A stretch of DNA of 64,000 bases. Source: Symbiodinium natans (lineage: Eukaryota > Sar > Dinophyceae > Suessiales > Symbiodiniaceae). The stretch is from assembly GCA_905221605.1 (NCBI GenBank), contig CAJNDS010000497.1:35001-99000 (forward strand), given 5' to 3'. The notes beneath the pieces were generated by a model, which was given only the letters and a program-made list of their open reading frames with translations, made no database searches and was not told the DNA's origin. Shown one piece after another: positions 32,301 through 41,115 of this stretch. Position 1 is the stretch's first letter. Each line of letters opens with the position of its first letter. The translations under genes and the position numbers were made by a program.

Positions 32301-35300
32301 TCAGAGGAAGCAGGACCTCCTCAACTCGCAGAAGAAGACCTCGAGATCTTTGACGATGCTGCAGCAGGAAAAGAAGTTTCCAGATTGACAAAGATGGGTG
32401 TCATAGAAGAGGTGCCCATGGAGCAAGAAGAGAACAAAGAAGTTGTTTGGTTGACAACAAAGCTGGTTTTCGACTGGAGATTTCGGGAGTCAGAAAACGT
32501 CATCTGCGAGAACGAGATCCCTGAAGGGCAACAAGAAGTTCCTCATGAAGCCCTGAAGCCACGAAGATGCTGGCAGAGAAGAGCAAGGCTGGTAGCAAGA
32601 GAGTATAACAACTCGAAGCGAGAAGATGTTTTCAGCCCAGCTACCTCTCCGTCGTTGACGAAGCTGATTCCAATTTTGGCATTGGCAAATCGATGGAGTA
32701 TTTGGTCGCTTGACATCAAAGATGCATTTTTGCAGGTTCCCCAGAAGAGACCTGTACACTGCAAGATTCCACGAGGAAAAGGAAGTCAAGCAGTACACGG
32801 AATGGAAGCCAAATGCTGGCGTCTTGGTCGTGTCCTTCCTGGACAAAGAGATGCTAGTCTTCTGTGGAGCGAATTTTGTGCAGAACTTTTGCAACAAGAA
32901 GGCTATGAGAAAAGCATCGCGAACCCAGCGTTGTTTCGCTTGATCAAGAACGGCAAGGTCGTATCCGTTTGCATCGTACATGTCGATGACCTTCAAGTAG
33001 CAGGAAAAGCAGCAGTGGTGAAGCCCGTTCTCGAAGCTTTAGCGAAGAAGGTGAAGCTACAAGTAGAAGGACCTTTTCTGACAGAAGAAGATTATCGCAA
33101 TGGATTTTCCAAGCAGTCTGTGCGTTTTCTCAAGAGAAGGTATAGCTATGAAGACGGAAAGTTGTTTGTCCGCCCTGACACCAAGTATGTCACCAAGCTC
33201 CTTGAAAAGCTACACCTTGGATCGAGAAGAGAGAAAGCTACCCCTGCAGCAGGAAATGTGCAGAACACCGATGAGACAAAAGAGCTGGACGAGAACAAGA
33301 AGAATGTGTACCGAAGTTGTGTCGGTATACTGCTATATCTTGCCCAAGATCGTCCTGACATCCAGTATGCAGTCCGAAATTTGGCAACTGGAATGAAGGC
33401 TCCTACACAGAAGAAGCAGAAAGAGCTCGAGCATTGCGCGTTGTATCTGAAGAAGACTGCAGGCTATGCGGTTTGCTACACAGCAGGGAGACCTGGAACG
33501 GCAACCTTGCAAAGAAGCAAGAATCTGGAGCAGGATTCCGAGAATGAGAACGAGAAGAGCATCGAGAGTGGCAGTCACCTGGTCGAAGTATTTTCTGACG
33601 CCGACTGGGCCGGCAACAAGAGCAGCCGGAAATCTGTATCAGGAGGAGTCATCTTCCTGGACGGCCAGTATGCGTTTTCTTACTCAAGAACGCAGAAAAC
33701 TGTGGCACTTTCCAGTGGCGAGTCCGAGTACTACGCACTCACTGGTGCTGTCGCAGAAGGAATTGGCATTCGAGAAGCCGTAGAGTTCCTTTCTGGCAAA
33801 GCAGCGCGAATGAAGGCGTACACAGACAGCAGTGCAGCGCGTGGCATTGTGCACCGGCAAGGTGTTGGTCGTATCAAGCACTTAGCAACGAGAATGCTCT
33901 GGTTGCAAGAAGTTACCAGAAACGGCCTATGCAGCGTGAAGGCAGTGAGCACTGTTTTCAACCCTGCCGACTTAGGGACCAAGCCCCTCAACGCATCGAG
34001 AATGAAGCTACTTTTGAACATCCTTCAAGTTCATGATGATCGAGAAGCAATCGGTCGTGAAGAACGAATGGCCGCAGAAAGCACAGCTACAGTCAGAAGA
34101 TTGACAAAGGTATCCGGAAGCAGACTTGGTTTGACGTTATTGTCAGCTTTTGGTTTTGCAGTTGAATCTGCAGGTCAGCAAGAAGGAGATTTTGTAGCAC
34201 GAAGATATTTTTGCATGCAGTTGATGAGTTTTGTGTTTGGTCCGTTTTCTACAGCTCAAGAGCCACCTCAAGAACTTCAAGAAGTTGAACAAGAAGTTTT
34301 ACATGGTCAAAGCAGCAACAGCAGCATGAAGTTTTCACACGTTTTCACGAGCATGCCTGAGCTTGAGATGTTCGTGCCCGTGTGCATGGCTGTGATTGTT
34401 GTTCTGGTGACAATCATTGTCTACTTGGCAGTGAACCAGAAGAAAGAGAAGAAGGGTGAGAAAGAAGAGAAGCCCAAAGAAAAGAAGCCTGAAGGTGAAG
34501 TCACAAAGAAGAAAGAAGAAGAAGACAAAGAGAAGAGCTCGCAAGGTGTCCTCGAAGAGGACGAGACCGTGAAGATGAAGTTCGACGAGCTGATCGCGAA
34601 GATGGAGAAGCAGGAACGTGCCTTGGAGAAAGAAAAGTTGAAGAGAGAAGAAGCAGAAGAGAAGGCGAAGGAAGCAGAAGAAGATCGTGACCAAGCATTT
34701 GTTATGAAGGCGAAGGTGGTTGCGAAGTTCAGTGAAGCTGAAGCAGAGAAGAAAGCTTTGGAGAAAGAGAAGGAAGAGTTAGAGAAGCAGAAAGAAGCGT
34801 ACAAGCAAGATGCCAAAGAGGTGAGAGAGCAGTTGAAGAAGGACTACGACATGATCACGAAGCACATGAAGAAAGAAGCAGACGAGAGAAAGAGAGAGGC
34901 AGAAGAGCTAGAAGCAGCAGAACAAAGAAGAGAGGAGGAAGACAGGATCAATGCAGAGATCAGGAAAGCCAACGAGGAGAAGATTGAAGCAGCAGAACGA
35001 CAAAGGAGGAAAGAGGAGACAGACAAGAAAGCCGAAGCAATGAGACAAAAGGAGCAGGCAAAGAAGGCCCAGGAGGAGAAAGAGGCCCAGGAGAAGGCAA
35101 CACAGGAAAGGAAAGCACAGGAGGAGAAGGAAGCACAGGAAAAGAAAGCACAAGAGGAGAAGAAGAAGGCAAAGGAGAAGAAGGCACAAGAGGAGAAGGA
35201 AGCACAAGAAAGGAAGGCCCAAGAGGAGAAGGAAGCACAAGAGAGGAAAGCACAAGAGGAGAAGGAAGCACAGGAAAGGAAAGCACAGGAGGAGAAGGAA

Positions 35301-36281
35301 GCACAGGAGAAGGAAGATGAAAGGAACGAGGCAATCGCGAAGGAGAAGGCGAAGAAGCAAAGAGCAAAGCTAGAGGCCTATGAGGAAATGAGAAGAAAGG
35401 AGCAGGAAGCCCAAGAAGCGACGAAGGAAGAGAAGGAGAAGGCAAAGAAGGAGTTGAAGGAAGCACAGGAACGAAAGACACAAGCGGAGATTGAGGCAGA
35501 GAAGGAAAGAGCAAGAATGAAGGAGATTGAAGTCGTTGAAGTTGAAGATTCAGGATCTGAAGATGAAAAGCCCACACTAGGAGCAGAAGGAAAGAAGGAT
35601 GCAGAAGGCAATGTGTGGCAGATCCACAAAGGAGCATTGTGGGTCAGGATCAAAGGCCAGTGGTATGATCCAAACTGGTGGACAAAGAAAGGATACACGC
35701 CACCGCCCGACGTTGCAGAGTCGAGCGAAGAAGGAAAAGAAGAAGGAGGAGCAGCAGGAACAGAAGAAGAGAGAAAGGAGAAAGAAGAAGAGCAGTACCG
35801 AGAACCACCGCAGAGAGGAGAGAAAGGTAGCAAGAACGCAAAGGGCAGATGGAATGTGGTCACGTTTACAGATTGTGGTTGGATTTGGGAGTACTGCAAA
35901 GACACGAATGAGTATCGAGCAATTCGGCTCGATCAGAAAGGATCAGCGCAGGTGAAAGGAGCGCGAATCAAAGGTGCCGAAGACTGGAACCTCGTGACGA
36001 AGCACTTCAAGAAGACAGGAAGGTGGGAGAGCCCCACAGAAATAAGAAGAGAGAGAGATGAGCCTGAGGTGCAGCAAGAAGGAAAGCGAGGAAGAAGAAG
36101 TCGAGAGCAAGAAGACTGGCAGCAAGAAAGTTGGCACCAGCAGCAGGACTGGTACGCCGACGACGGTTGGAGCCAGAACTACTGGGAGCCAGACTACGCC
36201 TACTACCACTACGCCCCGAAAGGGAAGTACCAAGGCAAAGGGAAATGGAAGTATGGTGGTGGAGGCAAGAAAGGCTGGTAA
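26298..36281 (+). CDS. Copia gag-pol polyprotein of 3,327 residues with N- and C-terminal membrane/coiled-coil extensions
   Basis: A single frame holds every function. Residues about 1-480 carry several hydrophobic segments, a C/H-rich motif (CRGL … CRVCF) and a 19-residue tandem duplication. Gag follows at about 490-810, then K/G/R-rich RNA-binding sequence and a CCHC knuckle (28968-29009). The protease has DSGA (29463-29474). A SAP-like helix pair lies at about 30670-30757. The integrase has an HHCC zinc site from 30882 and D, D, E at 31017, 31212 and 31332. The reverse transcriptase has motif A SLDIKDAFLQ (about 32706) and HVDD at 32979. RNase H has SDADW (33594), SSGESEYYAL and YTDSSAA. 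Beyond it come about 750 more residues: a membrane helix (34371-34434), a long E/K-rich coiled coil and a W-rich tail ending GKGKWKYGG. No internal stop or frameshift is visible. Confidence 0.95.
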   Translation: MMFTTFFNMVAEHLSQGAMMLQQAGWTKIFPWSMMVFMSVREVYANSLQNLQQMAEQTVAASSGALDALSSGRWQQELFLFAVLVFMSSILAGMAWSFLREIATEEREIETVAHEEFMPDVYIAKSRTAVHKHRECRGLDSADQAQVVRAPGCRVCFPDGYVYIQGQTEVKRRRFTQMTGCGFWMRVLCSAVLLLCAGLVTAEGWLLMIKNVKAKAARSSTEILLDEAELVMSKPLPRNSISLQDDLKTMALEDERRNSISLQDDLKTIALEDEHAEVQHATHALGGSSKYVHVRREREETEHVELMSFSLQRRQTKEAPIRYEDQDNEENYNLEIVKYMIAGFEASRNFDITNLKIEVKRWYEGTRRFLRSLESSYAPEISVMFHKQKEIIFVLMIVMCTPIGLVTWISLYNMCAIQSKRKECLKRRVSRRARYQEVRACGVQKKTLMFIVLLYTNTQAAEAMNAQMEQAMQSLAQQTATNTQQINDLVSAVQQQASQQQQASTAAQSAAAASEGEMREMFRNMLQVATRTSTAVHEAASMINNMGQMHRDFREHQEAREQAQAEREKRREKGDVELHKMIKTPDVFNPSSFKEEHEGWSEFRHKMRTWIGALDPEMLARIEAVEAKRSEAVEFSTLSDEHKAVSKKLYTILTSYTKGRPLRTIKQITEENGLEAWRILLEEHEPYTRGRSLRLLTSLTKYKFENKKTTMENILAFEEAIEQYEKASGDVVQDDLKISIILNQQDGQLRQHMLLNLRDDTKYSSLRQFLLSYEQNTRWTTTDLINAGNDHGGQADMDVSNVNKDDRKRPWRSKGKGKGKFSKGKGKGKGKWRKGKSKGKGKYGNDYGYNSKGRGRGKGRGRGRGRFGRGKGFGRGFGKGRGKGSFGPQCCHYCGKPGHFEAQCRQKQRDFGDVRNVNDDQQSTTAASSTAAPSTSSTTNVTSVSRNQAKTVRQISMIHIGDPPQQYPEVFEVDTEAEEELEIDYFGRVLRVEEFQLSDAEQEEEEHEHQEEDDPLMLWWKDGCEHEEDCNLCVRAVQESFYESSPVYEKIEVILDSGADVSLIPLWLGKEGVPVKKKNDSGIRDAQGRKIPVKGKRAINLTMFSSKQEAVKMQECFIVADVVNPLLAVGKLLKNGWEIVKKDDGLMLSDGMSDIPVHYHKNSLATYAYLQAGKRYESEAYVNLEQEHVRTVIQLNSHIADAARKQEPGWHDTDSIVVVHYSPAQSKYKDPTDMYRTEDFPYRSTMIKTEDGTWKAVEVCKKYAQKMDPFEDISAGGEFEVVTALSSRVIPLNVLGIPLKKDERQEQEARTSDTWSIEKAGTELVRYHNTPRTHKFNPENVAGMPTDIENLTSWRYTIGECVYATNLYEDEDDWSKDTEPPEEAFALPWYGQTRFRLKEPVREDRRSSAQEQEAKRQKLEEEKKSFLPEDVQMEEAPRGEVERDSLVFTYDGYEYSKNSSVQILRQLCREFEVPSSGSKEQMLKRLSRAAQEREAADSLALGRRQYEAQVAPLMRKREERPNEQEVMLHNLTHLPFAGWCEHCVATRAKENQHRKSELTRSPAEESSKSTLCFDFAYTSTSSSEAQPMVTLIANDAWSKWFVAVPVARRGGADALRHMTEALTTATLQLGYSEINVKADNEGVCRSLKIALQKMRGAHGLSTTLLSSVPHDHESNGLAERAVQTVRRHANCILDEVRVKTELPLSHEHPLMSWAMRHSAWLLNRFHRSSATGKTPYEFMTGQPYRGELVPFASTIMVKRLRPKRKGDRLWTFGVFLGKTESGMWLTFQSDGIHASRSARPVGEAYDAKAISSVNVFTWSIKNNTLGSRVLPQKRLVSPQIVLPAVAAGEERKSLEDEVADEAASDPPTSDEEKARRDAEGMLEEFELVHDEHDPLADMVSEHEDERGEVPEEAKMDRESRPDFECVGSPSKIPRTRVELPRFGPGASSSVMRAERMPDNDERSDEEEDCFAGSEAGDFETEDEWSDEEQQEEVQVLPESFFSEEAGPPQLAEEDLEIFDDAAAGKEVSRLTKMGVIEEVPMEQEENKEVVWLTTKLVFDWRFRESENVICENEIPEGQQEVPHEALKPRRCWQRRARLVAREYNNSKREDVFSPATSPSLTKLIPILALANRWSIWSLDIKDAFLQVPQKRPVHCKIPRGKGSQAVHGMEAKCWRLGRVLPGQRDASLLWSEFCAELLQQEGYEKSIANPALFRLIKNGKVVSVCIVHVDDLQVAGKAAVVKPVLEALAKKVKLQVEGPFLTEEDYRNGFSKQSVRFLKRRYSYEDGKLFVRPDTKYVTKLLEKLHLGSRREKATPAAGNVQNTDETKELDENKKNVYRSCVGILLYLAQDRPDIQYAVRNLATGMKAPTQKKQKELEHCALYLKKTAGYAVCYTAGRPGTATLQRSKNLEQDSENENEKSIESGSHLVEVFSDADWAGNKSSRKSVSGGVIFLDGQYAFSYSRTQKTVALSSGESEYYALTGAVAEGIGIREAVEFLSGKAARMKAYTDSSAARGIVHRQGVGRIKHLATRMLWLQEVTRNGLCSVKAVSTVFNPADLGTKPLNASRMKLLLNILQVHDDREAIGREERMAAESTATVRRLTKVSGSRLGLTLLSAFGFAVESAGQQEGDFVARRYFCMQLMSFVFGPFSTAQEPPQELQEVEQEVLHGQSSNSSMKFSHVFTSMPELEMFVPVCMAVIVVLVTIIVYLAVNQKKEKKGEKEEKPKEKKPEGEVTKKKEEEDKEKSSQGVLEEDETVKMKFDELIAKMEKQERALEKEKLKREEAEEKAKEAEEDRDQAFVMKAKVVAKFSEAEAEKKALEKEKEELEKQKEAYKQDAKEVREQLKKDYDMITKHMKKEADERKREAEELEAAEQRREEEDRINAEIRKANEEKIEAAERQRRKEETDKKAEAMRQKEQAKKAQEEKEAQEKATQERKAQEEKEAQEKKAQEEKKKAKEKKAQEEKEAQERKAQEEKEAQERKAQEEKEAQERKAQEEKEAQEKEDERNEAIAKEKAKKQRAKLEAYEEMRRKEQEAQEATKEEKEKAKKELKEAQERKTQAEIEAEKERARMKEIEVVEVEDSGSEDEKPTLGAEGKKDAEGNVWQIHKGALWVRIKGQWYDPNWWTKKGYTPPPDVAESSEEGKEEGGAAGTEEERKEKEEEQYREPPQRGEKGSKNAKGRWNVVTFTDCGWIWEYCKDTNEYRAIRLDQKGSAQVKGARIKGAEDWNLVTKHFKKTGRWESPTEIRRERDEPEVQQEGKRGRRSREQEDWQQESWHQQQDWYADDGWSQNYWEPDYAYYHYAPKGKYQGKGKWKYGGGGKKGW
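26323..26334 (+). promoter_or_regulatory. Copia primer-binding site (methionine-tRNA type)
   Basis: TGGTAGCGGAGC abuts the 5' LTR with no spacer. It differs at two positions from the TGGTATCAGAGC site of many plant copia elements, which pairs with the 3' end of initiator Met-tRNA. It lies inside the polyprotein coding sequence. Confidence 0.75.
27009..27122 (+). repeat. 57-bp in-frame tandem duplication in the copia N-terminal region
   Basis: Two consecutive 57-bp units (27009-27065 and 27066-27122) differ at a few bases. They encode two 19-residue copies starting RNSISLQDDLKT. The frame is kept. Confidence 0.92.
34371..36278 (+). CDS. C-terminal extension of the copia polyprotein: membrane helix, coiled coil, W-rich tail
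   Basis: After RNase H and a linker, a hydrophobic helix (VPVCMAVIVVLVTIIVYLAV) is followed by strongly charged, Glu/Lys/Ala-rich sequence to about 35560. Within it a 10-residue step of the KAQEEKEAQE kind is repeated many times (about 35080-35320). The final part is Trp-rich (WVRIKGQWYDPNWW near 35640-35680) and ends in G/K/Y-rich sequence. Standard copia polyproteins stop soon after RNase H. The layout could be an envelope-like or membrane-tethering addition, but I recognise no fusion-protein motif and claim no such function. Confidence 0.8.
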
Positions 36282-36865
36282 GAAGAAGAAGCCAGCAAGA
36301 AGCATCGAGAAGGGTGACGACTGAACGCAGCGTGAAGCATGTATAGATTTTCTGAAGCTGTGTACATAGAAGTTCGAGCACCCCGAACATTGCACGAAGT
36401 ACAAAGTAGGTACAACGAATGTTTTTGAATAAGCAAGGACCCCAATACGCCTTGTGATATTCACACGAGTTTCACCAAGAAGAAAGTAGTTTCACGAAGA
36501 GTTTCACGAAGCAGGACTAGGAGTGTAAGGTGCAGCCAGGTAGAGGCAAGAACAGTTGAAGAAAGAAGATGGTTAGGTAAAAGAGAAGACCACACAAGAG
36601 CCATAGGCTGGCCACAGGGCTGAGACTCACAAGATGAGGACTCTAAGACAAGCCCGTGTAACTAGAAATTCGAGGTTAGGAGTTTATGCATGTTTCAAGA
36701 AACAAAGCAGAAAGAACTGGGTAAAAGACCTTGGACTAGAGGAGACGAATGTCCCCAGTTCAGTACACTTGAAGTCCGAAACAGCTCTTCGTCTTTTGGC
36801 ACAGCAGTGAGAATCACTGCAGGAAAGAGAACGCCCTAAAGCCTTCGATCTGTTCCGAGGCGGGG
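36282..36865 (+). other. Copia 3' untranslated region with polypurine tract
   Basis: No long frame is present. The tract GAGGCGGGG at 36857-36865 directly abuts the 3' LTR and is the probable plus-strand primer (polypurine tract). Confidence 0.75.
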
Positions 36866-37065
36866 TGTTAAGTGTACAGCATGTATCCAGGTACAGTGAA
36901 TGGGTGCAGTAGGAAAGACACCAAATGCCCTAAGGCATGTTGAGTCTGAGCAGAACGAGTTTGACACCGGAGGCTTAGGCTCAAGAGTCGAAAGCGAGAA
37001 AAGTTGTTTTGCCTTTAGAGCGTGGTAGGAAAAGTGAGCCATGATGTTTACCACGTTTTTCAACA
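36866..37065 (+). repeat. 3' LTR of the copia element
   Basis: 200 bp identical to 26123-26322. It is followed by the second CAAAA target copy at 37066-37070, where LINE codons resume. Confidence 0.96.
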
Positions 37066-40000
37066 CAAAACCTCGAGGGGATTGATAGGTAGTGCCGTGG
37101 TTGCCAAAGTAGAGGGATCGCCTGACGAAGATGACTTTCTCGGAATACTCCAGGACTTCGGCCTCACTCTCCTCAATACGTGGAACTGCACTCCGGCACA
37201 TACGTGCGTGCACCAAGGCACCAAAACACAATTGGATTTCGTTGCGTGTAGGGTCCAGCACGCAACTCGCACTGCTAGACACAGCAGACCCATGCATCAA
37301 GTCGCCCTCGGAAAATGGAAGGCCAATCACCACATCCCAGTGCAGGCTCACATCCGTAGAGTCGCGCCATGTCGCCTCCCGAACCCAGTCAAACCTTCGA
37401 TGGCGTCTAGGCAATGCATCCAAGACTCCATTGCACAGGCAGATGACCGGGCTAAGAAGTTAAAGCACCTCATCGACGCGGATATTCAGAAGCTGGACCC
37501 TGACTTGCATCTTCACAGCTTCACGCGGCAGGTGGATGAGATCATGAAAGAACACATGCAAACCGTCTACCCTCCAGAACCTGCAGTTGACAACCGCGTT
37601 TCGCAAAATCCGCAGTTTAAGCACACCGCGAAAGAGATGTGGGCTAAGTACAAGGAATGGAAATCCACCAAAGCGAACAGCTTAATCGAAACTCTCCGGA
37701 AATGGAAAAAGTACACTGAGTTTCGCGTGGCCTCTAAAGCGATGAAACAAACTGCCAAGAAAATTAAACGTGAAAAGCTGCAGGCTGTCGCCGAGGACCT
37801 ACAAGTAGCTGCCGCTAAGGGCGATCAAAGGAAAGTGTGGATGAGCGCTAGAAAATTAGCTCCCTGGAAACCCTTCGCGCGCACACACATCCGCAGCGAA
37901 AAGGGAGAAATCCTCACTCCCGAAGAACAACTGGCTGAGCTCATTAAGCACAGCAGAAACAAGTTTTGTCAGGGAGAAGACTATTTGCCCAATCACCGAG
38001 TCACTGAACCCATTCTTGTTCAGGCCAAAGACCTCGTTTGGGCCCTAGGAAAATTACCTTTTCGCAAAGGGGTGCCGAAGATGTCGGCCCCGGCAGCAGT
38101 TTGGAGATTGTGCCGTGACCAGGTAGCCAAAACGCTGGAACCCATCCTGATGCGATCCTGGGGGGAGGATTCCCTCTGCGTCATCCCACACGTGTGGAAA
38201 GACACATACCTCGTATGGTTGCCTAAACCACAGAAAGACCCCAGCCGCCCGTCCGGGCTTCGTCCCATAGGACTCTCCCACCCTCTCTCGAAATCGGTAT
38301 GTGCTCTGCTGAGAGAACACATCCGACCACTTCTTGAGGAAGCGCTGGTCACTCGACCGCAATTTGCATATACTGCCGGCAGAGGGGTTCTAGACGCCTT
38401 ACTGAGAGTGCACAACCACCTGAGAGAGGCACGTGCGTATGCGACCCTGAGCAAACAAAGCATATATGACCTTCATGCCGGAGCTACCCAGGTTAAATGC
38501 GCAGGAGGCATATGCTTCTCCCTTGACCTTGAGGGGGCGTTCGACAATGTACCTCGCACTGCCCTTGCCACTAGCCTGAGACGACTAGGGGTCTCCGAAA
38601 CGCTGGTGCAACTCCTTATGCAGTTCCATTTTGAGGCAAGGTATCACTGCTCAGTTGGCGTTCATGAGGACCACGTCACGACCGCACGAGGCATCAAACA
38701 AGGCTGTACGGTCGCGCCGTATTTGTTTGTGGCACACACAATTGCTATCATTGACACACTAGCGGAGCGCCTAGGCTGGGACTGGGTAACGCAGCTGTTC
38801 ACTTTTTACGCCGACGACGCCTTAGCCGCATGGACGTTAAAAAGCGCCGAAGACCTTCAGGGTGCCATTTGCGGCATCCAAAAAGTCGTGCAAACCTTTA
38901 ACGACCACGGTATGACTCTCAGCGCAACCAAATCGGTCGTGCTGTGTCACGCCAAGGGAGCAGATGCCATTAGGATTTTGCAGAAACTTAAAGTCTTCAA
39001 GGACAAACTCCCACACCTTGCCTTCATGCAACACGGCGAGCAGATTCTGATCCCTCTCAGGAAAACACATCAGTACCTAGGTACCGTCATTTCCTATAGA
39101 GATGCCCAGGAGAAAACTGTTCAGCTACGTATGCGTAAGGCGAGGGGTCAATATAGCCAGCTTCGCAAAGCCATCAACTCCAGACGCGTAACGCACAACC
39201 GTCCCAGGTACCAAATCTGGAGAGCCGGGGTGTGGAGCTCAGCAGCGCACGGGCTACTGGCGGTGGGCGTTAGACCCACAGGACGCAAGCATCTTCGTGC
39301 AATGGCTGCCAGACAGATGCGGGCTATTGCCAAAAAGCCGGCGCATCTTACCCTAGTGACCAATGAACAGATCCAGAAGCATCTCAATGCTGAGGACCCC
39401 CTGCAGGCGCTCGCTAACCAAGGCCAGAGAATGCATGACGCACTTGAGACAGTTGCAGCAGAGTGCCCCAGCGACATTAGGGCCCTTCCACAGGTCCGGG
39501 CGCAGCTCGCGCTGGCTATCAACTCACTCCATTCGATGAATACAGGTGAGCAGCTTCCTGAAGATAAGGAGTCAGACCCTTATACCTGTCCGCATTGCAG
39601 TCAGCAATTTCGCACTATCACTAGCCTCCGACAGCATAAGGCATGGAAGCACCCAGAAGATAAGCCAGAACTGCTCAGTTTTGATCCGGCAAACCACGCA
39701 CTGAAAGGTCTGCCCCAGTGTGCCTTCTGTAAATTCAAATACGGGGCATGGATTGGGCTTAAAGCACATATTGAAAAAGGATACTGCCCTGTTCTTTATC
39801 CGGAATGCAGTACTCAGGGAGCCGCGGTCGGCCCCGAAGCAGATACTAGCACCAATCCAAAAGCTCCAGAGGAGGCCACTGCAAATGAGCCGCCTCCCAT
39901 AGCCCAAAAGCCGGTTCTTGATGTTGCTCGGCAACAAGGCTGGAAAAGTCTGCTAGATGCCGATGTTGTGTCGTCCCTCAAGCAACACTGCTGTGTTTGC

Positions 40001-40220
40001 AAGCGATGGATCGCCGATCCCACGGCTCTGAAGCGACACATAGCTAGGGCCCACAAGGACGTGTGGGCAGTCACCGCCAACGGCAAACTTGAGGAGCGAT
40101 GTGCACAGGTCAAGCCCCGACTCCTCCGAAATGGCACCTGCCCGTGGTGTGACAGGTCCTCCCCCTCCAGACATTACTTCCAATGCAATGTGATCTTCCA
40201 ATGTGCCCTGATAGGACTAC
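37066..40220 (+). CDS. LINE polyprotein, 3' half: end of EEP endonuclease, reverse transcriptase, C2H2 fingers
   Basis: The first ~95 codons complete the endonuclease: HQGTKTQLDFVAC (about 37212) and NHHIPVQ (about 37328) are the late EEP motifs. A basic helical linker leads to the reverse transcriptase: WLPKPQKDPSRP (about 38218), FSLDLEGAFDNV (about 38519), ARGIKQGC (about 38684), FYADDALAAW with YADD at 38807-38818, and a HQYLGTVIS block. A thumb region follows, then C2H2-type fingers: CPHCSQQF … H … H (about 39589), CAFCKFKYG (about 39720), CCVCKRW … H … H (about 39990) and CPWCDR … H … C (about 40138). Gag-knuckle or finger motifs after the polymerase are usual for LINE ORF2 products. 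The frame itself stays open to 41560. Confidence 0.9.
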
Positions 40221-40223
40221 GCT

Positions 40224-41084
40224 GTGAACATGACGACGGAAGTGGTGAGCGTCTTCGGCAACCTACTACCAGGGCTAGCGACGAACATGAGAGAGACCTC
40301 GAAACAGCCGAGAGAAATGGACCGGGAGACCGAGAACGCACCGAACAAGCGACCCAAAGCGGCCCGGCGAGGACAGCGCAGGGGAGGCCGGCGACAAATT
40401 GCAGACGAGAACCTGAACTCGGTGGTGACGCTCCTGGCAAATCTGTCGCTGCAGCAGGAGGACGCCCTGAACCGTCTACGCCTGGACACATCCTTCACTT
40501 TCCACCTCCAGCAACAAGGCCCAGGAACCATATTGCTGCCGCTTTTCAAGGCGGGGCAGGAATGGCAACAAAAACAGAAGAAAGGAGAGAACGTCCCCCC
40601 GATGAAAATCGTTGCGCTGGGCCTCCTGCTGAAAGAGGTCGTGGCAAGAGTCCAACTGATGGTGGGAGATCCCACGGCCGTGGAGAATGCGATGAAGCAT
40701 CAGTGGCTAGACCAGCAGAAGCGCTTCGTGTATCAGGAGTGGAACTCGGCCACCAAACAGGTGGAGCCGTCGGCGACAGCCAAGAGCCTGAAGGTGGAAG
40801 AGGCGACGGAGCTCATCAACCAGGTCGCCGAGCTGTGTCTTCCGGATCTGGTCACCAGGTTCTGCGCCCAAAGGCGTCCCAAGCAAGAGCCCCAGGAAGG
40901 CGACAAAGCAGTGTTCCTCATCGAAGTAGCCATGCGAGATCCGAGAGCAAACATCCTGCATCAGAAACTGCGACAGTTGGCCAACTGCGCGGTGTGGAAT
41001 GTGGTGGGAGCGCAACTGCAGCCGCCAAACCAGCAACGCCACGGACTGGCAATGGCACTGCAAAAGGCCCTGGAAAACATCTGA
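40224..41084 (+). CDS. 286-codon frame overlapping the LINE polymerase frame (unrecognised protein)
   Basis: From ATG 40224 to TGA 41082-41084, shifted by one base from the polymerase frame, which remains open across the same 860 nt. The product begins with a basic stretch (KRPKAARRGQRRGGRR) and continues with well-formed amphipathic helices (LLANLSLQQEDALNRLRL, LLKEVVARVQLMV, EEATELINQVAELCLP). The overlapping polymerase-frame reading is Gly/Pro/Arg/Ala-rich and unstructured, so this frame is probably the constrained one. No family is recognised. It could be an RNA-binding accessory protein. It could also be a segment that an indel pushed out of the main frame, since the USP domain downstream returns to the polymerase frame. 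Confidence 0.5.
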   Translation: MNMTTEVVSVFGNLLPGLATNMRETSKQPREMDRETENAPNKRPKAARRGQRRGGRRQIADENLNSVVTLLANLSLQQEDALNRLRLDTSFTFHLQQQGPGTILLPLFKAGQEWQQKQKKGENVPPMKIVALGLLLKEVVARVQLMVGDPTAVENAMKHQWLDQQKRFVYQEWNSATKQVEPSATAKSLKVEEATELINQVAELCLPDLVTRFCAQRRPKQEPQEGDKAVFLIEVAMRDPRANILHQKLRQLANCAVWNVVGAQLQPPNQQRHGLAMALQKALENI

Positions 41085-41115
41085 GCGCTGCAGGAAGCGC
41101 ACGGCCACCTGCTGG

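Larger units (their letters stand above)
26123..37065 (+). mobile_element. Ty1/copia LTR retrotransposon, complete, nested in the LINE
   Basis: It is bounded by identical 200-bp LTRs (TGTTA … CAACA) and a 5-bp target duplication, CAAAA, at 26118-26122 and 37066-37070. A primer-binding site directly follows the 5' LTR and a purine-rich tract directly precedes the 3' LTR. The integrase-before-reverse-transcriptase order defines copia. The total length, 10,943 bp, is about twice the usual copia length. The excess is N-terminal membrane-associated sequence and a long C-terminal coiled coil. Identical LTRs and an unbroken 3,327-codon frame imply very recent insertion, later than the LINE. Base use is A/G-rich (GAAGAA codons), unlike the host LINE. 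Confidence 0.96.

Noticed and set aside
37022-37065. Start of the 3' LINE half within the copia LTR
   Set aside because: The open frame extends back into the 3' LTR only by chance. The real LINE codons begin at the target duplication at 37066.
26123-37065. Gypsy or retroviral identity for the LTR element
   Set aside because: The integrase lies before the reverse transcriptase, and the HVDD and RNase H motifs are of the copia type. No envelope gene is recognised.
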